Part shown: piece by piece, positions 17,901 to 24,711 of the stretch
Layout: every line of letters starts with the position of its first letter
How positions within the stretch are numbered: the stretch's first letter is position 1
From: JASSUD01 sp031963415
GTDB taxonomy: Bacteria; Pseudomonadota; Gammaproteobacteria; Burkholderiales; Burkholderiaceae
NCBI GenBank assembly: GCA_031963415.1
Contig: JASSUI010000001.1
Location: 2,790,001 to 2,854,000 of the forward strand
Length of the DNA stretch: 64,000 nt
Reading direction: 5' to 3'
Notes under the pieces: model-generated
The model's input: only the letters and a program-made list of their open reading frames with translations
What the model was told of the DNA's origin: nothing
The model's database searches: none
Position numbers and translations under genes: made by a program

Positions 17901-18164
17901 TTCAGCGCGCCCTTTTTTTAATGCCTGCTGACTCTCTTCTATTGCTTTTATTAGGAGACTCCAATCTATCGATTGCCTCAATTTTTTCAGCATTTCATCG
18001 GCCACAGGTTCCGTTTGTAACGTTGAACGTTTACATGGCCTTAAACTCTCCAACTCTCGAACCCAGCTGCCTCCATCATGCAGATACCTACCTCTAAAAG
18101 CTGTAATTGGATTTACAGCTGTAGTTGGACTTGCCCTTGTAATTAAAGTGACTAAAGCTGACAT
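14961..18164 (-). CDS. Very large coiled-coil protein with one membrane segment
   Basis: A 1067-residue protein of unknown family. Residues 1-165 are helical and charged. A single hydrophobic segment lies at about 168-186 (LLLSVLAHLICLLLF), followed by TKTIPSCFPF. Residues 270-690 are low-complexity Gln/Ser/Thr/Asn-rich, and residues 690-1045 form a long, nearly continuous coiled coil with many Glu/Lys/Leu heptads. The end is basic (NRIIPSRK). The head-plus-helix block resembles that of the 592-residue protein downstream, from which it is separated by IS debris. The architecture recalls membrane-tethered or secreted structural proteins of host-associated bacteria, but I recognise no named family. 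No operon partner is evident upstream. Confidence 0.7.
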   Translation of the reverse strand: MSALVTLITRASPTTAVNPITAFRGRYLHDGGSWVRELESLRPCKRSTLQTEPVADEMLKKLRQSIDWSLLIKAIEESQQALKKGRAETSPCATKIATWEAVLEEVKHLESKLKEIDRLLDETDNFKLDIYREKTNEFFVAYIVVSKYLCALEDLTEVNLDRLKETRQALLLSVLAHLICLLLFTKTIPSCFPFLEELNAHTVGRAQIGSLVEQNDHLANVDIALALLGRKLLNCYHIIERPASLLRAGMTAGRRNAERQVPVSSEVMQNIFADLERNPNLYNEICSTRLARPQERAAVANFILEQITANSPIERSTSQKKQVDATTQTESLPQISSLLMQIPPQLNARQAVPDIAQAQTLAGQEVREPTAQEKGKGVNRVALGQSEGQVDLSQQIQQQGSPISLGEKRHVVGVEIKIVIQGQNPDADDMEHGLKWANSKKEETTDLDELEVRHAAARTTARERNASESASLSKTHNNFMSQSETLTTSPNSGRHTPESHFVAGGGDRQEGKKRGEALIRTEKPIEYRNFPTLITLDDNRNNKSIAGVNVKGNISSSRQAKAQQQSLKKITLANAAENNITRNIPQAPLTPNATSVQTLQPPDASDGARKNILSVENREPQITSVNSVQNTVQQTSASGLNPSKGGSSTDAGYGTYVTDGEEALTQTTRECEEEVQISLQETKILLERTNELDAANKQIASLLEERAMLQGQLSEYMNREHKFLTELSNLRIEKSTQAQKISAGEAEIESLNVQLRSLRCQEDELKQTIEVLKKGFQEDNKVHIKIVKTLHESLRDIARELSDANAKIVFLESKKKTLKEQVLNLTEKERELGVELSSARSEKLLLQQEISSRDSELDEIRAKLGSADEDKLTQKIQQLEQDNQSWRFEMEAQKKVLQEKDNELNNANEQVKNLEAEKEKLEEKIERLREIKQKLRAELVFPQNHEQQPSQASPKDFKVGLDNVKELSDKFDGLVASLNEQIFNLRPVDESVESFQIVVREVDSQKQTKRIAELELQNKRIRELELGIKALRDENAILKRNLSAGQQSEEKSQKKNGLFNRIIPSRK

Positions 18165-18438
18165 GATGAAGTACCTTTAGTTGTTTCAAATGTTTTGCTG
18201 AATTAGCAAAGTTATATGCATACTATTTAAGTAAAAATCTACATTTTGAATGCGTAAGACATAGTCCGGCATTGCCCATGAGCACCGCTATAGCAATGCA
18301 TGTCGATCTTTATGGAATTAACTGAACAGAACTTAGCTCTTCATGGTTCAATGCCAATGTGGACTCTGCCACCAAACCATCTAGTTTTTATTTCATTCCT
18401 GGCAGATATAAATAAATCAAATATCTAGAACCACCCCT

Positions 18439-19347
18439 CTAAGCGCTGCTATCAGAGTCGCCATAATTTAAGCAGGCAGGCGGATTTCTAAAAGCGCTTC
18501 CGCTTCTGATTTTGCGTCTATTAATTTTCTGTTTTACTGGTTGAGAAGTATTCGGTTCTGCTAAAGCCATTTTGCTTAAGTCGGTGGTGACTGGAGCAGC
18601 GTTAGCTATTCGTCTGGGAATTTGTTGTTTTTGTTGCAAATTTATCTGATGAAGATAAATAGGGCGTGAATCATCCAAACCTTTTAATAGCTTAGCCAAT
18701 ATAGTTTGTGCCTCATTAAGGTCAGCATGACTTGTGATGCTCTCTTCTAAAGCATTGCTCTCCTCTTGCCTCTCCCTGTGATTTGTTATGGTTCTGTGAA
18801 TATCTAAAAAGCTATAAAAAATAACTTTCAGATTTTTATCTATGAGTTTTAGCGGAGAGCCTTCTTGGAAATAATAGACGGCGCCATATATCTTCAGTAG
18901 CTCATTTAATTGACTAGTCAAATTTTTATAGCTTATGTTGAAACACTTCTTATTTGCTTCACAGGTGTCAAAATCAAAAGACGACGCATTAGCAAATAAA
19001 TCGCCTAGCGCTTCTAAAATACTACTAAATTCCACTGCTTCTTCAAGTAAAGCCCTCAATACACCTATTTTTACATCTGACTTTTCTTCATCGGGGGCTT
19101 GTTTTAGAACAACCTGAATATGGTTAATTATTTGGATCATCTCACCCATACCTTCCCTCTCTTCCATATATGCACTTGACGGTTCCAGCTTTTGGATAGC
19201 GCTTTGTTTTAAGTCATCTATTGCATAGCTAAAGTGCTGCGTATCTGGATTTGCACTTGCTGAAGGTGTAGAGGCAAAAGTTGAAGTTGCAGTGACAGTG
19301 ACAGTGGTCACGGATGTTGACGTTGAGGCTACAGTTAAGGGGAACAT
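18439..19347 (-). CDS. Hypothetical Ser/Thr-rich helical protein
   Basis: About 302 residues from the ATG at 19347; an upstream TTG at 19398 would add 17. The first 35 residues are Thr/Ser/Val/Ala-rich (STSTSVTTVTVTATST) and the rest is predicted helical, with EEGMGEMIQIIN-like charged stretches and no clear membrane helix. A basic tail ends with NRRKIRSGSAFR. It has the same strand and similar composition as the coiled-coil genes downstream and may belong to the same accessory set, but I see no convincing domain match. It is separated from the 1067-residue gene by 274 bp, so it is probably a separate transcription unit. Confidence 0.55.
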   Translation of the reverse strand: MFPLTVASTSTSVTTVTVTATSTFASTPSASANPDTQHFSYAIDDLKQSAIQKLEPSSAYMEEREGMGEMIQIINHIQVVLKQAPDEEKSDVKIGVLRALLEEAVEFSSILEALGDLFANASSFDFDTCEANKKCFNISYKNLTSQLNELLKIYGAVYYFQEGSPLKLIDKNLKVIFYSFLDIHRTITNHRERQEESNALEESITSHADLNEAQTILAKLLKGLDDSRPIYLHQINLQQKQQIPRRIANAAPVTTDLSKMALAEPNTSQPVKQKINRRKIRSGSAFRNPPACLNYGDSDSSA

Positions 19348-20517
19348 GATGCGTATGTTTAACTTTGTTAAAGGTTTAACTGAATGAGCGGGAGGCAAGC
19401 ATCTGCCAAGTATTTATCTGACTTTGACTAAGGCAGTATATGAATAAACAAAAAAGAAAAGGACGATGAAAAAATACAAGAAAAATGATTTGTTTTGAAC
19501 TATTCCGATTGGCTAATCAACAGAAAAGAAAATCATTAACTACTTAATTCAATAGCCACACGCAATATTTTTCTTGAGTAAAGCCCAGCCTTCCTAAAGA
19601 CTAAGCTTTTCGACAAAATATTTTTTCCATTTCTTAATTGGCTTCCCTTTATTATCGATGGCAATAGATACCCACTGACAAAAATAAGAGAGATATAGCG
19701 CCGTTTATAAGCATCTCTTGAAAATACGCCATTGACCGTTTTATCTCAAACGATACTCGCGCGCAGAGAAGCAAGTTTAAATTTCAAATTAAAACGTCGC
19801 GCAAATATACTGGATTGTTATAAGCAATGGAAGATTATTCTTAAATAACTTTGAGATTCAATAAAGAACCCTCGCAAATACAAGCAAAGCGGCTCTATTG
19901 GGTTTGTTAATTTACAACAACTAAAGTTGCTTAGTTGGCAAATGAAGCAAATGATTTTGCTATCAAATCATTCACAGAAGAAGATGAATAAATCTTATCC
20001 ACATGCGCTACACTTTCGCCGATAGCGCATCCCCGGCAAAAGTCACCTGCCTTTTACCTGCCACGAATGGCCACGCATTAAGATTTTTCTTTAGCGAGCA
20101 CCACCATCCGATCAACACGGCCTCACGAAGCTTTTGCTAGGCGCGGCTCCAGGTCTTCATGTTGCACTCCCAACCTGCATACAGTAATAAATGAGAAATG
20201 GAGCTACTTATTCTTATTATCTTAATTAAAAATTATTTCTTAATAATCTGATCTTTCTAAAAGAAATTTCCCTCTGCAAGAAAATTTAACTTTTGGTCAC
20301 AATACAAATCACCAAAATTACATTCTAAATACAAACTACACAAAAACATCAAGCAAGACATCAAATCGAATTTTTTAAAAATTTAAATATAGTTAAATTT
20401 TAGCCATTATTTTATGTCAGATAAAAAATAAATAATATTTAACACTATACACATCAACACAAATCAATTAATAATTGATATCAAAAAAATTATTGGTTAT
20501 ATATAAAAAATTATCAA
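19348..20517. other. Intergenic region, 1.17 kb, mostly without recognisable content
   Basis: No intact gene is seen. On the minus strand, 19594-19710 reads a short open stretch ending in WVSIAIDNKGKPIKKWKKYF with a stop, but it has no start and may be a relic of an enzyme gene. From about 20200 to 20517 the sequence becomes very AT-rich, as expected for the promoter and leader of the sphingolipid-like operon starting at 20518. I could not assign a -35/-10 pair with confidence. Confidence 0.5.
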
Positions 20518-21831
20518 ATGAATACAAACGTCCTAACTGAAGAATTAACTGAGCGCCAACATTACGCGCTACACGGCAGCGCCAAAGATTATTTTGATTC
20601 CGTAACAAAATCTCTGCCTGAGCGTGCAGAACGTTTTTTTGATTGGTGGGGTGCACGTCTGGAAACCGGTTTTGTGTCATATGCAAAAGTACTTGAGGCA
20701 GCACCAAAAGCACAAACAACGTGGAGTCACACAAATGGTTCTTCCATTTCCGGCGTTAATTTTGCCTCGCAAGATTACCTTTCACTTGCGTCACATCCAG
20801 AGGTAATTAATGCTGCTGTGAAAGCTATCCATCATTTTGGTGTGCATAGCGCAGGTTCATCCGCCTTTTGCGGCAATGTTTCAGATGGCAAGAAATTAGA
20901 GCGCGAACTCGCTGATTTTCTACAAATGGAATATGTGACACTTTTCCCAACAGGCTGGAGTGCAGGTTATGGCGTAATTAAGAGTCTGGTGCGTGACCAT
21001 GATCACATCGTCATCGATGCGCTTGCGCATAACTGTCTGATTGAAGGGGCAAAAGCAGCTACCCGCAGTGTCCATTTTCACCGTCATTTAGATTTCGAGC
21101 ATGCACGCGAGAAATTAGCGAAGATTCGCGCCAACGATACGAGCAATGGCATCTTATTGATTACTGAAGGTTTGTTTTCGATGGATTCTGATTCTCCTGA
21201 TATTGCATCACTCCAAGCATTAGCTCGGGAGTATGACGCTACGTTATTAGTGGATGTTGCGCACGATTTAGGCTCTTCGGGCCCAGGCGGCACCGGTCAA
21301 ATTGGCACACAAAATATGCTAAGGAAAGTGGATCTTGTGATGGGATCTTTCTCTAAGTCATTTGCATCAGTTGGCGGTTTTGTCGCCTCGCACAGCCGCG
21401 CGATGCAGGAATATTTACGTTATTACGCGCCACCTAATACTTTCTCGAATGGTCTATCCCCTACGCAAATTGCCGTGGTACGTCAATGTTTAGCGATTAT
21501 TCGTTCGCCGGAAGGTGAAGTGCGTCGCGCTAATCTTTTTAGCGCTATTCATGCTGCCCGTGAACGTTTCGCAAACCATCAAATACAAGTGATGGGGGCA
21601 CCTTCTGCGATTGTGCCGATTCTGATTGGCAAGGAAGATAGAGCAAGGCTGGCAGCTAAGCTGATTGTAGAACGCGGCGTATTCGCTAATTTAGTTGAAT
21701 TCCCAGCGGTAGCGCCAAACACGGCTCGCTTCAGAATGCAGATGATGGCTGATCACACAATCGAACAAGCTCACTTTGCCGCAGACACTATCGCTCAAGC
21801 AATCAGCGACGCAACCCATCAACTTGGATAA
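20518..21831 (+). CDS. Alpha-oxoamine synthase, probable serine palmitoyltransferase
   Basis: A 437-residue PLP-dependent enzyme of the alpha-oxoamine synthase family (serine palmitoyltransferase, KBL, BioF, HemA), which condenses an amino acid with an acyl thioester and releases CO2. The family block NFASQDYLSLASHPEV is at residues 81-96, the cofactor-stacking histidine at H171 (DALAHNCLIEG), the DVAHD motif at 246-250, and the Schiff-base lysine at K280 (GSFSKSFASVGGF). BioF and KBL have the same fold. I prefer the palmitoyltransferase role because the next gene, 4 bp downstream, looks like 3-ketodihydrosphingosine reductase, which acts on its product. An extra 70 residues precede the core. 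The upstream DNA is very AT-rich. Confidence 0.75.
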   Translation: MNTNVLTEELTERQHYALHGSAKDYFDSVTKSLPERAERFFDWWGARLETGFVSYAKVLEAAPKAQTTWSHTNGSSISGVNFASQDYLSLASHPEVINAAVKAIHHFGVHSAGSSAFCGNVSDGKKLERELADFLQMEYVTLFPTGWSAGYGVIKSLVRDHDHIVIDALAHNCLIEGAKAATRSVHFHRHLDFEHAREKLAKIRANDTSNGILLITEGLFSMDSDSPDIASLQALAREYDATLLVDVAHDLGSSGPGGTGQIGTQNMLRKVDLVMGSFSKSFASVGGFVASHSRAMQEYLRYYAPPNTFSNGLSPTQIAVVRQCLAIIRSPEGEVRRANLFSAIHAARERFANHQIQVMGAPSAIVPILIGKEDRARLAAKLIVERGVFANLVEFPAVAPNTARFRMQMMADHTIEQAHFAADTIAQAISDATHQLG

Positions 21832-21835
21832 TCTC

Positions 21836-22663
21836 ATGATTAATCAATCGACTGCACACGCAATCATTACAGGCGGTTCAAGTGGCATTGGTTTGGCTTG
21901 CGCTCGTCAGCTGGCTCAACAAGGCGTCAGTATTACGCTGATTGCACGAGGCAAAGAGCGTCTTGACAACGCGATAGCCGAGCTTGAACGCTTACGTATC
22001 AGAAAAAAACAACGCTTTCTCGCTTTTCCAGCAGACGTCGGCAATAAAACTGAAGTTCAGCATGCGATTCAACAAGCCATTGAAATAGCAGGCGCCCCTG
22101 ACTATCTGATCACATCAGCAGGCATTGCTCGGCCAGGTCATTTTGAAGAGTTACCTGAACAGGTCTTCGAAGAAACGATGCGCATCAATTATTTTGGAAC
22201 TTTATATGCCGTTCAAGCTGTGGTTCCCGCGATGCGCGCTCGACGCCAAGGGCATATCGTCCTTGTTTCTTCTGGCGCAGGGTTGATTGGGTTGTTTGGT
22301 TATACTGCTTACAGCCCAACCAAATTTGCTGTACGGGGTTTAGCTGAAGCGTTGCAAGCTGAATTACGGCCACATCAAATTCATGTATCAATTGCTTATC
22401 CTCCTGATACCGAAACGCCGCAGCTTGAAGAAGAGAATAAATATAAGCCCATTGAGACTAGGCGCATGACAGAAATGGCGCAGGTGTGGACAGCCGATGC
22501 TGTTGCCAATTGCATTCTTAAAGGGATCGAAGCCAAACAATTTGCGATTGCGCCAGGTTGGATGTTGTGGGCATTAAACCGATTTAATGGCTTAGTGACG
22601 CCGCTTCTTTTCTGGCACTTCGATAGATTGATCGCGCGCGAGAAAATCAAACTGCCGTATTAG
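21836..22663 (+). CDS. Probable 3-ketodihydrosphingosine reductase (SDR family)
   Basis: A 275-residue short-chain dehydrogenase: NADPH-binding TGGSSGIG at 12-19, catalytic S146, Y159 and K163 (GYTAYSPTKFAVRGLAEAL). The block AYPPDTETPQLEEENKYKP followed by IETRR closely matches the signature I know from eukaryotic KDSR/TSC10 (YPPDTDTP.. EEN..KP.ET), and the C-terminus has a long hydrophobic stretch as in that family. The reaction is NADPH reduction of 3-ketosphinganine to sphinganine. The start at 21836 leaves 4 bp after the upstream stop; a longer frame from 21776 would overlap it. Generic ketoreductases remain possible, but the pairing with the oxoamine synthase is telling. Confidence 0.78.
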   Translation: MINQSTAHAIITGGSSGIGLACARQLAQQGVSITLIARGKERLDNAIAELERLRIRKKQRFLAFPADVGNKTEVQHAIQQAIEIAGAPDYLITSAGIARPGHFEELPEQVFEETMRINYFGTLYAVQAVVPAMRARRQGHIVLVSSGAGLIGLFGYTAYSPTKFAVRGLAEALQAELRPHQIHVSIAYPPDTETPQLEEENKYKPIETRRMTEMAQVWTADAVANCILKGIEAKQFAIAPGWMLWALNRFNGLVTPLLFWHFDRLIAREKIKLPY

Positions 22664-22760
22664 AAGCTGTCTAGGATCTTCGAACAGGAGGATATCTAAG
22701 GTCATTGGTAGTTAGGTCGGGATGAGTTACGAACCTCAACATAATTACCCATCATTTTTT
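22664..22760. repeat. Degenerate MITE-like sequence after the reductase gene
   Basis: Starts with GAAGCTGTC after TTA, the same junction as the MITE at 9450, with the reductase stop TAG formed by TA plus the first G of the element. The interior GGTCGGGATGAG..CCTCAACATAA loosely resembles the core of the 9450 element. No right end could be fixed. Confidence 0.4.
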
Positions 22761-22872
22761 CTATCCCCTACTTAGAAATCATAAATAATCCCTAAAAAAT
22801 TGATATAAAAAACTTGCCTATTTCTGCCAACTCAAGCGGTTGGTAAAAATAGGTATAAAGAGAGAATGTGCG

Positions 22873-23370
22873 ATGACTATAACTAGCACACCTGCTGCCA
22901 GCTTTATCCAAGATATTCGTTTAGCAACTTCAACAGATTGGATAAGCGCCCCTTTTAATGCCGCGCGCGCAACCCTACATCAAAATAAAAATGCAATAAA
23001 CGTATGCGCAGGCACTATTGCAGCTAGCTTGATTCCTCTCGGACTGACTGCTCTTTTAGGGTTAGGCATAGCAGGAAAAATTAGCATATCGAACGATGCA
23101 ATGGACATGCTCGCTATTATGGATATCGTTTCTCTGTTTTTAGTTGTCAAAGTATATGACTGCTTGAAGCAAGGACAAATTCATTACGACGCTGACAATA
23201 ACAACGCTGAGGAAGGCTGCTCTACTGAGCGTAATGAAGCCCGGTTTGAGTTAGGTCGGATTAGCTGTGATCCTCTTCCTTTATATACACCGCCCTCTCA
23301 AAGGTTATCTAATCTACCGCCTTATTCTCAATTTGAGCAATTCCCTGACCTTATCGAGCGTACAGGATAA
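22873..23370 (+). CDS. Small membrane protein, hypothetical
   Basis: A 165-residue protein from the ATG at 22873 (a TTG at 22840 would add 11); a purine-rich AAAGAGAGA precedes the ATG. A short Thr/Ala-rich N-terminus (MTITSTPAASF) is followed by two hydrophobic helices, about residues 44-65 (IAASLIPLGLTALLGLGIAG) and 76-95 (AIMDIVSLFLVV). The C-terminus is Pro/Tyr/Gln-rich and probably soluble (PLYTPPSQRLSNLPPYSQF). The N-terminus and two-helix plan resemble the minus-strand gene ending at 23426 (MSITPSSAS). I recognise no family. A proline-rich tail on a short membrane hairpin is also seen in inclusion-membrane proteins of intracellular bacteria, but that comparison is only architectural. 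Confidence 0.55.
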   Translation: MTITSTPAASFIQDIRLATSTDWISAPFNAARATLHQNKNAINVCAGTIAASLIPLGLTALLGLGIAGKISISNDAMDMLAIMDIVSLFLVVKVYDCLKQGQIHYDADNNNAEEGCSTERNEARFELGRISCDPLPLYTPPSQRLSNLPPYSQFEQFPDLIERTG

Positions 23371-23393
23371 ATTTATCGGTATTCGGATCTAGA

Positions 23394-23421
23394 TAAAAAA
23401 TTCCCCCTATCAAGGGGGAAT
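23394..23421 (-). terminator. Rho-independent terminator of the small membrane protein gene
   Basis: Perfect 8-bp stem ATTCCCCC/GGGGGAAT with loop TATCAA at 23400-23421. On the minus strand the stem is followed by a run of T, and it lies directly after the stop of the gene at 23426-23866. It may also slow convergent transcription from the plus-strand gene ending at 23370. Confidence 0.75.
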
Positions 23422-23425
23422 GGCC

Positions 23426-23866
23426 TTATGCAGGTATCTGCATATTATTTTTAAGTTGAAGTTCTTTGGCCTTCAAGGCTTTATTTAGCGTTACCGTACC
23501 CACCGTTGCTGAGCTAATCGAAGTAAAAAGTAATCCATAACCTAAATAAGTCAATCTATTGAACACATTGGGATCTTCTCCTGCTTCTGATTTAGCAAGG
23601 GCGACAGAAAGCAAACTTATCGCTCCTATTAGACCAAGTAGAGATAAGGCTAATCCAATCGTAGGTCCTTTAATTTCCCACTCAGATCCCTGCTGGGTAA
23701 TGCCGGATTTCAGTTTAGTCGCTTCAGTTTCTTGCTGCATAACGTCAGATGCTTGCCCTGCGGAAGCTTGATCACTCGTCGTAGAAAGAGCTCGGCTCAC
23801 CGGAATCCAGGTTACGCCTTGTATTAAAAAATTTGATGTTGATGATGCTGATGATGGAGTGATTGA
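23426..23866 (-). CDS. Small two-helix membrane protein, hypothetical
   Basis: A 146-residue protein taken from the ATG at 23866, because the resulting N-terminus MSITPSSAS matches that of the neighbour at 22873; an ATG at 23908 would add 14 residues. A Ser/Thr/Gln-rich N-terminal half of about 70 residues is followed by two hydrophobic helices (LALSLLGLIGAISLLSVAL and YLGYGLLFTSISSATVGTV) separated by a short acidic loop, then a basic tail. The helix-loop-helix with an acidic loop is shared with the gene at 24017. Its function is unknown. A clear terminator follows the stop. Confidence 0.55.
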   Translation of the reverse strand, partial: SITPSSASSTSNFLIQGVTWIPVSRALSTTSDQASAGQASDVMQQETEATKLKSGITQQGSEWEIKGPTIGLALSLLGLIGAISLLSVALAKSEAGEDPNVFNRLTYLGYGLLFTSISSATVGTVTLNKALKAKELQLKNNMQIPA

Positions 23867-24016
23867 CATAGCGTTAGTTTTTTTATGTTGTCTCAGGAAA
23901 CGTTGCATAAAACGGCGAGCAGAGCATGTCGTGACTAGACAATGAATAGTTGGCGCGAGGCTAAAGCTATTGATATGGCCGTCTTTGCTTTACTCAACGT
24001 TTCTTAAATTATTTTT

Positions 24017-24382
24017 TTATACTTTCTTACGTGCCATATGACACGCATTGAAACTTGCGGTACAAACAGACGTAACAAATAAAAATAATGAAAATTTCGT
24101 CAAATCATTTAGCGTGTTAGATGACTGGTCTTGCTCTTTATTTTGAGAGCGCCCTAAGCAAAACAATCCAATTGATGTAGCAAGGCCGAGCCAACACACT
24201 CCCATTACCATCGAGGATGGTTGAGCTCTCCCATTATTTTCCTGCGCTAATGGCGCTGAAACTGGGCGTGGGAGTGGGGAATCTTGTTCAGAAATGGCCG
24301 ATTGATTGAGTTCATTTTGTTGAAGACGTCCTATTTGCGCATTTCGATTCACTGCGAGCAAACTCGGTAAACAGCTAAGCAT
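24017..24382 (-). CDS. Small two-helix membrane protein, hypothetical
   Basis: A 121-residue protein with a polar N-terminal half (Asn/Gln/Pro-rich) and two hydrophobic helices near residues 57-76 (MVMGVCWLGLATSIGLFCLG) and 92-110 (FSLFLFVTSVCTASF). These are separated by a charged loop (SQNKEQDQSS) and end in a basic tail (HMARKKV). The layout is the same as in the adjacent 146-residue gene on the same strand, suggesting tandem paralogues that have diverged strongly. No family is recognised. The gap to the neighbour is 150 bp, so co-transcription is possible. Confidence 0.5.
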   Translation of the reverse strand: MLSCLPSLLAVNRNAQIGRLQQNELNQSAISEQDSPLPRPVSAPLAQENNGRAQPSSMVMGVCWLGLATSIGLFCLGRSQNKEQDQSSNTLNDLTKFSLFLFVTSVCTASFNACHMARKKV

Positions 24383-24711
24383 TTTGCTACCCGATATATA
24401 AACGTTTGATAAATAGCAGAGATCGCTTACTGCAACGCTTTGCAGCCACTTGCTCTACTTGTCGAGAATAAAACGCACGCGACATGGCACGCCGTAAGAA
24501 AACGCCTAAAAGAGTGGATTGAAGAGTGAGAAAACAAAAGATGAATAACAGCTATAAGATGCTGTGAGGGAATAAGCTAGCCAGCTCTTTTAAAGCGATG
24601 CGTTGTGGTGAGGTGCTTCTTACTATTGAATTGCTTATTGAACTGCTTTAAGCAGCGTCAGGAGAACGGAGGGAGTGTGCTGACGAAAAGCTGCAAAGGC
24701 AATTTATTTTT
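24383..24711. other. Intergenic region, 329 bp, nothing recognised
   Basis: Lies downstream of spoT (minus strand) and upstream of the minus-strand membrane protein gene. I see no conserved gene, strong hairpin or repeat. In free-living Burkholderia I recall a greB-type gene after spoT; it is not here. Confidence 0.5.

Noticed and set aside
21776..21835. 20-residue N-terminal extension of the KDSR-like reductase
   Set aside because: It overlaps the end of the upstream gene by 56 bp, and the ATG at 21836 gives the usual SDR start.
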